Source: Chitinophaga pinensis (GTDB lineage: Bacteria; Bacteroidota; Bacteroidia; Flavobacteriales_D; Crocinitomicaceae). Taken from it: DNA of 6,203 bases. Below are positions 1-5,880 of the stretch, piece after piece; the stretch's first letter is position 1, and each line of letters begins with the position of its first letter. The position numbers and the translations under genes were made by a program. The notes beneath the pieces are model-generated. The model saw only the letters and a list, made by a program, of their open reading frames with translations. It was not told the origin of the DNA and searched no databases. Where the stretch lies: assembly GCA_945868555.1 (NCBI GenBank), contig CAMBMC010000151.1, positions 1-6,203 of the forward strand, read 5' to 3'.

Positions 1-1821
1 TGTTCCATCGAGCAACATTCCAAATCCGCCATTGATGACTTCGCCCCAGCCAACGCCACCACCATTGTGAATCGACACCCAGGTTGCACCTCTAAAACTA
101 TCTCCAATCACGTTTTGAATGGCCATGTCCGCTGTAAAACTGGAGCCGTCATATATATTCGACGTTTCTCTGTAGGGCGAATCCGTGCCTGAAACATCGT
201 GGTGATCGCGGCCCAAAATGATAGGACCAATTTCTCCATTTGAAATGGCCTTATTGAATGCTTCAGCGATGAGCATGCGTCCTTCAGCATCTGCATAAAG
301 AATGCGCGCTTGAGACCCAACGACCAATTTATTTTGCTGCGCACCTTTGATCCATTGGATGTTATCCGCCATCTGTTGCTGAATTTCTTCAGGGCTGCGC
401 AACATCATTTCTTCCAATACTTGGCAAGCAATTTCGTCCGTCTTTTGTAAATCTTCAGGTTTCCCGGATGCACAAACCCAACGGAAAGGTCCAAAGCCAT
501 AGTCGAAGCACATGGGACCGAGGATGTCTTGCACGTATGAAGGATATTTAAAATCAATGCCATTTTTCGCCATGATGTCGGCTCCTGCACGCGATGCTTC
601 CAACAAAAAGGCATTGCCGTAATCGAAGAAATAGGTTCCTTTAGCAGCGTGTGCATTGATTGCTGCAGCATGACGACGAAGCGTCTCTTGCACTTTTACA
701 TGAAACAACTCCGGCTCTTCCGCCATCATTCGGTTTGATTCTTCCAAACTTTGACCAACCGGATAATATCCTCCGGCCCATGGGTTATGCAGGGATGTTT
801 GGTCCGATCCAAGTTCAACGAAAACACCTTCCGCGTTGAATTTCTCCCACACATCGACGATGTTACCAACGTATGCTATAGAAACAACTTCTTTCTTATG
901 TTTAGCCTCAAGAACACGTGCACACAAGGCATTTAAATCATCAATCACTTCATCGACCCATCCTTGAGAATGTCGGGTGTAAACGGCTTTCGCATTCACC
1001 TCTGCAGTTACAGAAATGCAGCCTGCAATGTTCCCTGCTTTTGGCTGAGCTCCCGACATCCCTCCGAGTCCTGCGGTAACGAATAGTTTCCCAGCAATTC
1101 CCTCATTGTTATTTGAGATCCGTCGTGCAGCATTAAGGACTGTGATCGTTGTTCCATGTACAATGCCTTGAGGTCCAATATACATGTAAGAACCTGCCGT
1201 CATTTGACCATATTGCGTTACGCCCAAAGCGTTGAAACGTTCCCAATCATCCGGCTTCGAATAGTTTGGAATCATCATTCCGTTCGTAACGACCACTCTT
1301 GGTGCTTCTTTATGCGATGGAAATAATCCCATTGGATGACCGCTGTACATGGCCAAGGTTTGTTCATCTGTCATCTCAGAGAGGTACTTCATCGTCAAGC
1401 GGTACTGCACCCAATTTTGGAAAACCGCACCGTTGCCGCCGTAGGTAATGAGTTCGTGCGGATGCTGCGCCACGGCGTGGTCGAGATTGTTTTGAATCAT
1501 CAACATGATGGCTTTCGCCTGTTCGCATTTTCCAGGATAGTCAGAAATCGGTCGAGCGTACATGGAGTATTCTGGACGATAACGGTGCATGTAGATGCGG
1601 CCGTATCGGTTCAATTCATCCAAGAAATCTTCAATCAATTCCGCATGCTGAACTTTGGGGAAATAACGCAATGCATTGCGCAGAGCGAGTTTCTTTTCCT
1701 CAGGACTTAAGATATCCTTGCGTTTTGGCGCGTGGTTGATTTGCGGGTCAAACGGTTTTTTTGCTGGAATAGCAGCCGGGATGCCGTTTTGAATGTCATG
1801 ATGGAATTCCTCGATCGTCAT
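1..1821 (-). CDS. hutU: Urocanate hydratase (urocanase), C-terminus cut by window edge
   Basis: Cytoplasmic enzyme of histidine degradation: it adds water to urocanate to give 4-imidazolone-5-propionate, using tightly bound NAD+ as an electrophile. The frame is open for 607 codons from ATG at 1821 to the window edge. Family hallmarks visible are YGGNGAVFQNW (127-137), MYSGHPMGLF (158-167), the glycine-rich NAD-site segment GLGGMSGAQPKAGNIAG (251-267), FDYGFGPFRWVC (439-450), GRDHHDVSGTDSPYRETSN (537-555) and HNGGGVGWGEVINGGFG (585-601). The wording of these blocks matches the long, animal-like urocanases of about 670 residues rather than the roughly 555-residue Pseudomonas/Bacillus type, so about 60 C-terminal residues should lie outside the window. 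The start was chosen because it is the first ATG after the stop of the upstream gene and a TAnnTTTG box lies 18 bp before it. No other hut gene is visible. Identity is very secure; the subtype is from memory of the family. Confidence 0.97.
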   Translation of the reverse strand, partial: MTIEEFHHDIQNGIPAAIPAKKPFDPQINHAPKRKDILSPEEKKLALRNALRYFPKVQHAELIEDFLDELNRYGRIYMHRYRPEYSMYARPISDYPGKCEQAKAIMLMIQNNLDHAVAQHPHELITYGGNGAVFQNWVQYRLTMKYLSEMTDEQTLAMYSGHPMGLFPSHKEAPRVVVTNGMMIPNYSKPDDWERFNALGVTQYGQMTAGSYMYIGPQGIVHGTTITVLNAARRISNNNEGIAGKLFVTAGLGGMSGAQPKAGNIAGCISVTAEVNAKAVYTRHSQGWVDEVIDDLNALCARVLEAKHKKEVVSIAYVGNIVDVWEKFNAEGVFVELGSDQTSLHNPWAGGYYPVGQSLEESNRMMAEEPELFHVKVQETLRRHAAAINAHAAKGTYFFDYGNAFLLEASRAGADIMAKNGIDFKYPSYVQDILGPMCFDYGFGPFRWVCASGKPEDLQKTDEIACQVLEEMMLRSPEEIQQQMADNIQWIKGAQQNKLVVGSQARILYADAEGRMLIAEAFNKAISNGEIGPIILGRDHHDVSGTDSPYRETSNIYDGSSFTADMAIQNVIGDSFRGATWVSIHNGGGVGWGEVINGGFGMLLDGT

Positions 1822-1863
1822 TTCGTTGGATATTTTGCACAAAAATACACCGAAAAACGAAAT
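1820..1863. repeat. Nested inverted repeats around the hutU start and -7 box
   Basis: A perfect 8-bp inverted repeat, ATTTCGTT at 1820-1827 and AACGAAAT at 1856-1863, encloses the -7 box and includes part of the hutU start codon. Inside it, the minus strand reads TATTTTTGTGCAAAATA (1831-1847), which has 6-bp arms TATTTT/AAAATA and contains the -7 box. The arrangement would suit an operator, but both repeats are AT-rich and short enough to occur by chance. Confidence 0.3.
1840..1847 (-). promoter_or_regulatory. Candidate -7 promoter box for hutU
   Basis: On the minus strand TATTTTTG matches the Bacteroidota -7 consensus TAnnTTTG. It sits 18 bp before the hutU ATG, inside the 61-bp spacer after the secreted-protein gene. 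This would give a very short leader of about 10-15 nt. No clear -33 TTG element is seen at the expected distance, so this is a consensus match only. Confidence 0.45.
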
Positions 1864-1882
1864 AGGAGTTCGCTTTTGGGAT

Positions 1883-4483
1883 CTACCTCAATACATTCAC
1901 GAATCCATTGAACTCGTGCTGATCATCGTTTTGTACATCTCGAGCGCGGACAATCCACGTATAGGTTCCTTGTTGAACAGGATTACCTCCGTAAGTACCA
2001 TCCCAAAGTGCTTCAGGATCATGCGATTCCCAAATCATTTCACCCCATCGATTGAAAATGTAGAGGTCAAAATCAAAGATGTCGATGCCTTCAATGTGAA
2101 TTCCCCACGATTGGTTGTGTTCATCGTTGTCCGGCGTAAAGGTGTTCGGAGCATAGATCAATACCTCAGGGAAAACGACAATTTTCGCAGTGGTGGTATC
2201 AATACAATTGTATTCAGACGTAGCGATCAAAGTCACAAGGTATTCACCCGTTTGACCATCTGGGAACATAGTCGTTACATTTTCTTGCTGAGAATACGAA
2301 GGTGTTCCACTTTCAATGAACCATTGGTAATAATCTGCATTCAAGGAGTAATTGGTCAGCATCACCTGCGTGTTGAACATGTACACAGGATTTGGACTAT
2401 ACCTCAAGTCTGCAAATGGTTTTGGATAAACCGTCAAAAAGTCATAGAAGGTTGTCGAATCGATACATCCTTGAGGAGAAACAACCACCAACTGAACATC
2501 GTAATTTCCAGCATAAAGTGGATCTAAGGTAATCTCAGATACATCTCCAAAAGATTGTCCATTGGATGTTACCCACCACACAGAATCTACCATCGTTGGA
2601 TCTGTTGTGTTCACCACCGTAAAGATGGCAGGTTCACATAAATCATTTGGATCCGCTAAAATCTGAGGCACAGGAAGAGGTGCCACCGTAACAGTGGTAT
2701 TCAATACCAAAGGTGTAGATTCGCACTGATCCGTAATAGTCACGGTATAAATTGTCGTTGCTGGTGGGTTTGCTGTAGTGGTGCTTGAGGCTCCTGATGA
2801 GTTGGAACCATTGCTCCAAGCAAAGTCAAAAGGAACACCAATGCCGTCTGCTGCAGTCGCCGTCAATATTGTTGGGTATCCCGGACAAATCGTCACAGCT
2901 GGGCTGATCGTTCCACTGATTGGTGGACGAACGCTTACCACAATCGATTCTGGGGTAGAGATACATCCAAGTTCATTTTCCGCGTAGACCGTATAAGTCG
3001 CAACAGCCAACGGGTTAACATCTTGTATAGCCGCCAAATCTGTGGTATGGTTCCAATGGAATAGATAACTTGTTCCACCTATCGCAGAAGCTGTCATTGT
3101 TGCCGTTCCATTCTGACAAATCAAAGTGTCATTGCTCACCGAAACAATCACTGGAGGTGGAGCAACAATCGTTACGTTCGAACAGGTTTGACATCCAAAA
3201 ATATTGCGCGAACACACATTGTATGTTCCTGTAGGGAAGATGACAGCGAATGAATCTGCCTGCCATGTTACACCAGCATCAAACGAATATTCAACGGCTG
3301 TCGGGCTATTGATGTGAATTTCACCATCCGAAAGTCCAGCACAACTTGGTGGAACGCTCGATGTTGTTTGCGTGATAGTGGATACGAGCACGTTGACCGT
3401 ATCGCGAACAATCCCACAAATCGTGTTGCTTTCGCGCAGAATAAATTGATAAAGACCTGGTTGGTTCACCATGACACTAGGCGTCAAGGTATTAAAACTC
3501 GGAGTAAATGTTACCGTTGGTGTAGGCGAGATCCCTGTGGCGAGGTATTGCCATGAAGGTGAATTCGTTGCTGAACTGATGGTTCCATTTAAAAGAATCG
3601 GTTGACCAAGACAAACGGTGGCATCAATTCCCGCGTTTGGCGTTGGCGGCGGAACAACCGTTATTGTAAATGTTGCTGTAGCATTAAAAGCAGACGAACT
3701 CACCGTTGCAGGTTGGAATACTTGAACGTTGTAGGTTGTTGTTACCGTAGGATTCACCGTGACATTGGTTCCACCTGTTGGATTCGAAACTCCAGTAGTT
3801 GGCGACCACGTAAATTGCGGTGTTGTCAATCCAGGTGTAGAAATCGTCACAGTGGCACTATTCCCCAAACAGATGGTTTGGTCTGGTGCAGCTACTCCAC
3901 AGGCCACATTTGCCGTGCCGAAGAAAGTCATGTTCACGTTTTGTGAAGTCCCACTATAGTTTGAAAGACACAAAAGGTACGATTGTCCTGCAGTAACAGG
4001 CAAAGGGTTTTGATAACTTGAAGGTGAACCATTTGGCGGAAGCTGTCCTGCTGGAGCCATTCCCGTATTTCCGTTGCAAGTGCCATTCCAGTTGCAAGCT
4101 ACAGGAGCAAGCGTATTTCCATTGATGCCCGCACACGCTTGAGCGATTGATGCATTCGGCATTTGCCACATGATCCAGTCGAAGCAACCTCCACTTGGAC
4201 CGATGATGGACCATGCGAGCGTTCCCGTTGAAATCACATTGATCGAGATAAACGTTGAACTCGTTTCCCCACTCAACAAACAACCTGCGTTAAATCCAGC
4301 CGGATTTGTTGATGGGTTCGAAATACTCCCAGAACTAAAGTCAACTACATTGCTACCTGGATTGTTCGGAGCAATAGGAAATGAAGGCGTTGTACATCCT
4401 GGAACCGCTTCCGAACAGTCATTCGGTTGAGCGAACGACTGAAAATGTAAAGCGACAAGTAGGAAAAATATAATCTGCTTCAT
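1883..4483 (-). CDS. Secreted Ig/PKD-repeat protein with T9SS type B (gliding-motility-associated) C-terminal domain
   Basis: An 866-residue exported, probably cell-surface protein; no catalytic motif was recognised. Residues 1-19 are a signal peptide ending FAQ. Residues 20-196 form a Cys/Trp-rich N-terminal domain (WSIIGPSGGCFDWIMW at 91-106, ACNWNG at 129-134, VTAGQSYLLCLSNYSG at 163-178). Then come Ig/PKD-like repeats, several opening with an xxxICxGxxxxx motif (DQTICLGNSA 201, DATVCLGQPI 287, NDTLICQNGT 451, AVTICPGYPT 529), a SprB-like segment (about 376-442, with SPTAVEYSFDAGVTW) and two PKD-like domains (about 608-689 and 690-772). The last 94 residues (773-866), with APNTFTPDNDEHNQSWGI, FDLYIFNRWGEMIWES, WDGTYGGNPVQQGTYTW and FNGFVNVLR, match the gliding-motility/type B sorting domain, so export by the type IX system is expected. 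The gene starts 5 bp after the small secreted-protein gene, so the two are likely co-transcribed. The ligand and role are unknown; adhesion is an inference from the repeats. Confidence 0.93.
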   Translation of the reverse strand: MKQIIFFLLVALHFQSFAQPNDCSEAVPGCTTPSFPIAPNNPGSNVVDFSSGSISNPSTNPAGFNAGCLLSGETSSTFISINVISTGTLAWSIIGPSGGCFDWIMWQMPNASIAQACAGINGNTLAPVACNWNGTCNGNTGMAPAGQLPPNGSPSSYQNPLPVTAGQSYLLCLSNYSGTSQNVNMTFFGTANVACGVAAPDQTICLGNSATVTISTPGLTTPQFTWSPTTGVSNPTGGTNVTVNPTVTTTYNVQVFQPATVSSSAFNATATFTITVVPPPTPNAGIDATVCLGQPILLNGTISSATNSPSWQYLATGISPTPTVTFTPSFNTLTPSVMVNQPGLYQFILRESNTICGIVRDTVNVLVSTITQTTSSVPPSCAGLSDGEIHINSPTAVEYSFDAGVTWQADSFAVIFPTGTYNVCSRNIFGCQTCSNVTIVAPPPVIVSVSNDTLICQNGTATMTASAIGGTSYLFHWNHTTDLAAIQDVNPLAVATYTVYAENELGCISTPESIVVSVRPPISGTISPAVTICPGYPTILTATAADGIGVPFDFAWSNGSNSSGASSTTTANPPATTIYTVTITDQCESTPLVLNTTVTVAPLPVPQILADPNDLCEPAIFTVVNTTDPTMVDSVWWVTSNGQSFGDVSEITLDPLYAGNYDVQLVVVSPQGCIDSTTFYDFLTVYPKPFADLRYSPNPVYMFNTQVMLTNYSLNADYYQWFIESGTPSYSQQENVTTMFPDGQTGEYLVTLIATSEYNCIDTTTAKIVVFPEVLIYAPNTFTPDNDEHNQSWGIHIEGIDIFDFDLYIFNRWGEMIWESHDPEALWDGTYGGNPVQQGTYTWIVRARDVQNDDQHEFNGFVNVLR

Positions 4484-4488
4484 GCGGC

Positions 4489-4854
4489 TTATTTAATGCA
4501 ATCAACGAATGGATAAGGCTTCACTTGATCGACGCCATGCACACCAACTTGCACACAACGCACTTTATCAGAATATCCGATGAACCAAGAAGTAAATTGT
4601 TCTTCCGTCAATGTTTCCGTTGATTTTGTGAGGATGAATGCACGCTGCGTGTTGTAGTCCAAACGGCACACTTTGATGTAAGGATTTGTGCGCATCTCTG
4701 TTTCAAGTGCCCGCATTTCTGTGTCGTTTTGCACTTCAATCATGCATTGAGCGAAGTAAGTCACTTCGTTATTTGTTACGGTAGATGTTTGAGACCAGCT
4801 TGTGATAGCCAATAAACAAACGATAGCAGCGGTAAGTATTCCTTTCATTTTCAT
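4489..4854 (-). CDS. Small secreted protein of unknown function, co-transcribed with the T9SS protein
   Basis: A 121-residue protein that I do not recognise as a named family. Residues 1-22 (MKMKG, then the hydrophobic stretch ILTAAIVCLLAITSW, then SQ) look like a signal peptide. The mature part has four cysteines (37, 63, 100, 119), enough for two disulfides. Its pattern of short strand, helix (about 44-55), two strands (about 61-76), helix (about 83-93) and strand (about 98-106) recalls the ferredoxin-like fold of heavy-metal-associated domains, but the CxxC metal motif is absent; this fold is only a guess. The open frame extends upstream to a TTG at 4869, but ATG at 4854 (or 4848) gives a better signal peptide, so 4854 was chosen. 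Its stop lies 5 bp before the 866-residue secreted protein, implying a shared transcript and perhaps a shared place on the cell surface. Confidence 0.75.
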   Translation of the reverse strand: MKMKGILTAAIVCLLAITSWSQTSTVTNNEVTYFAQCMIEVQNDTEMRALETEMRTNPYIKVCRLDYNTQRAFILTKSTETLTEEQFTSWFIGYSDKVRCVQVGVHGVDQVKPYPFVDCIK

Positions 4855-4903
4855 AGCATTTAGTTCCAAGACGCAACTAGAATAGTTCCGTTGCTTGTAA
4901 AAA

Positions 4904-4911
4904 CAAAAATA
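4904..4911 (-). promoter_or_regulatory. Candidate -7 promoter box for the secreted-protein pair
   Basis: The minus strand reads TATTTTTG, again a full match to TAnnTTTG and identical to the box before hutU. It lies 49 bp before the chosen ATG at 4854, giving a leader of roughly 40 nt. No convincing -33 TTG was found about 17-23 bp further upstream; that stretch is AT-rich. Confidence 0.4.
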
Positions 4912-4913
4912 AG

Positions 4914-4934
4914 AAATTAATCTTAAATTAATTT
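4914..4934. repeat. AT-only inverted repeat
   Basis: Perfect 8-bp arms, AAATTAAT (4914-4921) and ATTAATTT (4927-4934), flank a 5-nt loop CTTAA. It lies upstream of the secreted-protein promoter box and 10 bp before the left C/G hairpin. It could be a weak hairpin, a regulator site, or just AT-rich sequence. Confidence 0.4.
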
Positions 4935-4944
4935 GATGAGAAAA

Positions 4945-4976
4945 TCTCCCCCTTGGGAGGGGGGAAGGGGGGAGGA
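4945..4976. repeat. REP-like C/G-run hairpin, left copy
   Basis: CTCCCCCTT at 4946-4954 can pair with AAGGGGGGAG at 4965-4974 (one bulged G) around a G-rich middle; alternatively CTCCC (4946-4950) pairs with GGGAG (4955-4959). The order CTCCCCCT, then G-run, then A-rich link, then G-run plus AGGA is shared with the right copy at 5618-5650. G-runs of 3, 6, 6 and 2 also make a G-quadruplex possible. It lies 125 bp before the transposase start. Confidence 0.7.
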
Positions 4977-4985
4977 AAATAATCT

Positions 4986-5015
4986 CTCACACTCACCCTC
5001 ACCCTCATTCTGTTT
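4986..5015 (+). repeat. Hexamer array, left copy (CTCAYN units closed by CTGTTT)
   Basis: Four consecutive 6-bp units CTCACA, CTCACC, CTCACC and CTCATT are followed by CTGTTT with no break in phase. The array begins 10 bp after the G-run of the left hairpin. The same hairpin-then-array order recurs at 5642-5693 and 5769-5814. No gene reads through it with a recognisable product. Confidence 0.7.
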
Positions 5016-5100
5016 CGTAGTAGAAAAAATTACCACCATTCATTTGGATTCAAACCCCAATATTTCATAACTTAAATGGAAACCACCAAATGCGTTAATC

Positions 5101-5547
5101 ATGACAAATTCAAAATCAAGAATCTGGATCCATGCCGTATGGACCACAAAAAACAGAAAACCACTCATCCATCCACGCATGGAGCGCCGCTTGTACGAGT
5201 TCATCGGTGTCGAGCTCAAGCGTTTGGGTTGCACCTTAAGCATCGTAAACGGAGTGCCCGACCACATCCATTGTTTGTTTTGCATGCCATCCGATATGAG
5301 CGTCACCGAGATCATCAAGCACATCAAAGGCAGCAGTTCCGATTTCATCAACCACAACAATCTCATCCCCGAAAAATTCGTTTGGCAAAATGGCTATGGG
5401 GCCTTCACCGTCTCTCAATCAGGGGTTGATGCAGTGAACAAGTACATCTATTTTCAGAAGAAGCACCATCAGCAGCATTCGTTTGAATCGGAATACACGG
5501 AGATTTTAGCGCTGTATGGGCTGGAGGGGGAGGAAATTAAGAATTAA
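5101..5547 (+). CDS. IS200/IS605-like Y1 (HUH) transposase, REP-associated type
   Basis: A 148-residue single-domain DNA transposase that should cut and rejoin single-stranded DNA at hairpin-marked ends by forming a covalent phosphotyrosine link. The HUH metal site is DHIHCLF (54-60; His55 and His57). The nucleophile is most likely Tyr115 in YIYFQKKHH (115-123), with the supporting Gln119 four residues later. Other family marks are IWIHAVWTTKNRKPLI (8-23), IKHIKGSSSDFI (72-83), FVWQNGYGAFTVS (93-105) and SFESEYTEILALYG (127-140). Length and motifs are complete, so the gene looks functional. ATG at 5101 was chosen because homologues begin just before the IWIHAVW-type motif; there is no Shine-Dalgarno sequence. 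The last codons and stop lie in a heptamer microsatellite. The gene is monocistronic, diverges from the secreted-protein pair and converges with the toxin-antitoxin remnant. Confidence 0.93.
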   Translation: MTNSKSRIWIHAVWTTKNRKPLIHPRMERRLYEFIGVELKRLGCTLSIVNGVPDHIHCLFCMPSDMSVTEIIKHIKGSSSDFINHNNLIPEKFVWQNGYGAFTVSQSGVDAVNKYIYFQKKHHQQHSFESEYTEILALYGLEGEEIKN

Positions 5548-5566
5548 GAATTAAGAATTAAGAATT
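5535..5566 (+). repeat. Heptamer microsatellite (AATTAAG) x 4.6 over the transposase stop
   Basis: Four perfect tandem copies of AATTAAG (5535-5541, 5542-5548, 5549-5555, 5556-5562) are followed by AATT. The transposase stop TAA (5545-5547) lies in the second copy, so the last few residues (IKN) are encoded by the repeat. Copy-number change would mostly alter the spacer rather than the protein. Confidence 0.9.
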
Positions 5567-5617
5567 TGTGAACGAATATTACCCTCAAAACAAATTGAAA
5601 CAGTCGAACGATCGTAT

Positions 5618-5650
5618 CTCCCCCTCGTTGAGGGGGATTAAGGGGGAGGA
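5618..5650. repeat. REP-like C/G-run hairpin, right copy, with two alternative stems
   Basis: An 8-bp perfect stem pairs TCCCCCTC (5619-5626) with GAGGGGGA (5630-5637) around the loop GTT. A second, mutually exclusive 8-bp stem pairs CTCCCCCT (5618-5625) with AGGGGGAG (5641-5648). It lies 70 bp after the transposase stop and shares its layout with the left copy at 4945-4976. There is no T-run after either stem on the plus strand, so it is not a typical intrinsic terminator. Confidence 0.75.
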
Positions 5651-5763
5651 TTATTACTTCATCCTCACTCTCACACTCATTCTCACTCTGTTAAAAGAAG
5701 GTGTCAATTCCTCATTCTCATTCTGTTTAACTTCGTTGCAGCTTCGCAGTCTCACTCTGTGTA
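5642..5763 (+). repeat. Composite repeat unit R1 (G-run, hexamer array, spacer, second array)
   Basis: The unit starts with the G-run GGGGGAGGATTATT (5642-5655), then four CTCAYN hexamers closed by CTGTTA (5664-5693). A short spacer leads to a 26-bp segment (5703-5728) that contains CTCATT, CTCATT, CTGTTT, and further on to CTCACT, CTGTGT (5751-5762). The G-run is shared with the right hairpin. The copy R2 follows directly. Confidence 0.7.
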
Positions 5764-5768
5764 AAAAA

Positions 5769-5880
5769 GGGGGAGGATTATTTCTTCACTCTCACACTCA
5801 AACTCACTCTATTAAGAAAATCGGGTCAATTCCTCATTCTCATTCTGTTTTTCATTCTGTTTATCACTCTCCCTCAAACA
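5769..5880 (+). repeat. Composite repeat unit R2, tandem copy of R1
   Basis: The same order as R1: an identical GGGGGAGGATTATT (5769-5782), a hexamer array closed by CTATTA (5785-5814), then an exact copy of the 26-bp segment (5825-5850). It is extended by TTCATT, CTGTTT, ATCACT and CTCCCT (5851-5874). The offset from R1 is 127 bp at the G-run, 121 at the array and 122 at the 26-bp segment. R2 has the G-run but not the preceding C-run, so it cannot form the hairpin. R1 and R2, with the right hairpin, fill the gap between the transposase and the toxin remnant. Confidence 0.7.

Larger units (their letters stand above)
4945..5650 (+). mobile_element. IS200/IS605-like (REP-associated tyrosine transposase type) element, boundaries approximate
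   Basis: One intact Y1 transposase gene is bracketed by two related C/G-run hairpins in the same orientation, the layout expected either of an IS200-like element with subterminal hairpins or of a RAYT gene flanked by REP sequences. No accessory tnpB or RNA-guided nuclease gene is present. The true ends cannot be fixed from one copy, because IS200/IS605 elements make no target duplication and have no terminal inverted repeats; the span given simply runs from the left hairpin to the right one. Confidence 0.55.

Noticed and set aside
1336..1710. Plus-strand open frame of 124 codons opposite hutU
   Set aside because: It is antisense to conserved urocanase motifs and carries no family signature.
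1826..2527. Plus-strand open frame of 233 codons opposite the T9SS protein
   Set aside because: It lies antisense to a clearly real gene, has no recognisable motif and its composition fits the reverse complement of the secreted-protein codons.
4489..4869. TTG at 4869 as start of the small secreted protein
   Set aside because: It adds five residues before the first Met without improving the signal peptide; ATG at 4854 is the more natural start.
5040..5429. Antisense and shifted frames over the transposase (5040-5366 minus, 5076-5429 plus, 5236-5418 minus)
   Set aside because: They are shadows of the Y1 transposase, whose motifs are complete in the 5101-5547 frame.
5618..5650. Intrinsic terminator of the transposase gene
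   Set aside because: The stem is strong but is followed by ATTA and another G-run rather than a T-run, and the same hairpin occurs upstream of the gene.
4986..5880. CRISPR-like array
   Set aside because: The repeat units are only 6 bp and contiguous, with no unique spacers of constant length, and no cas gene is present.
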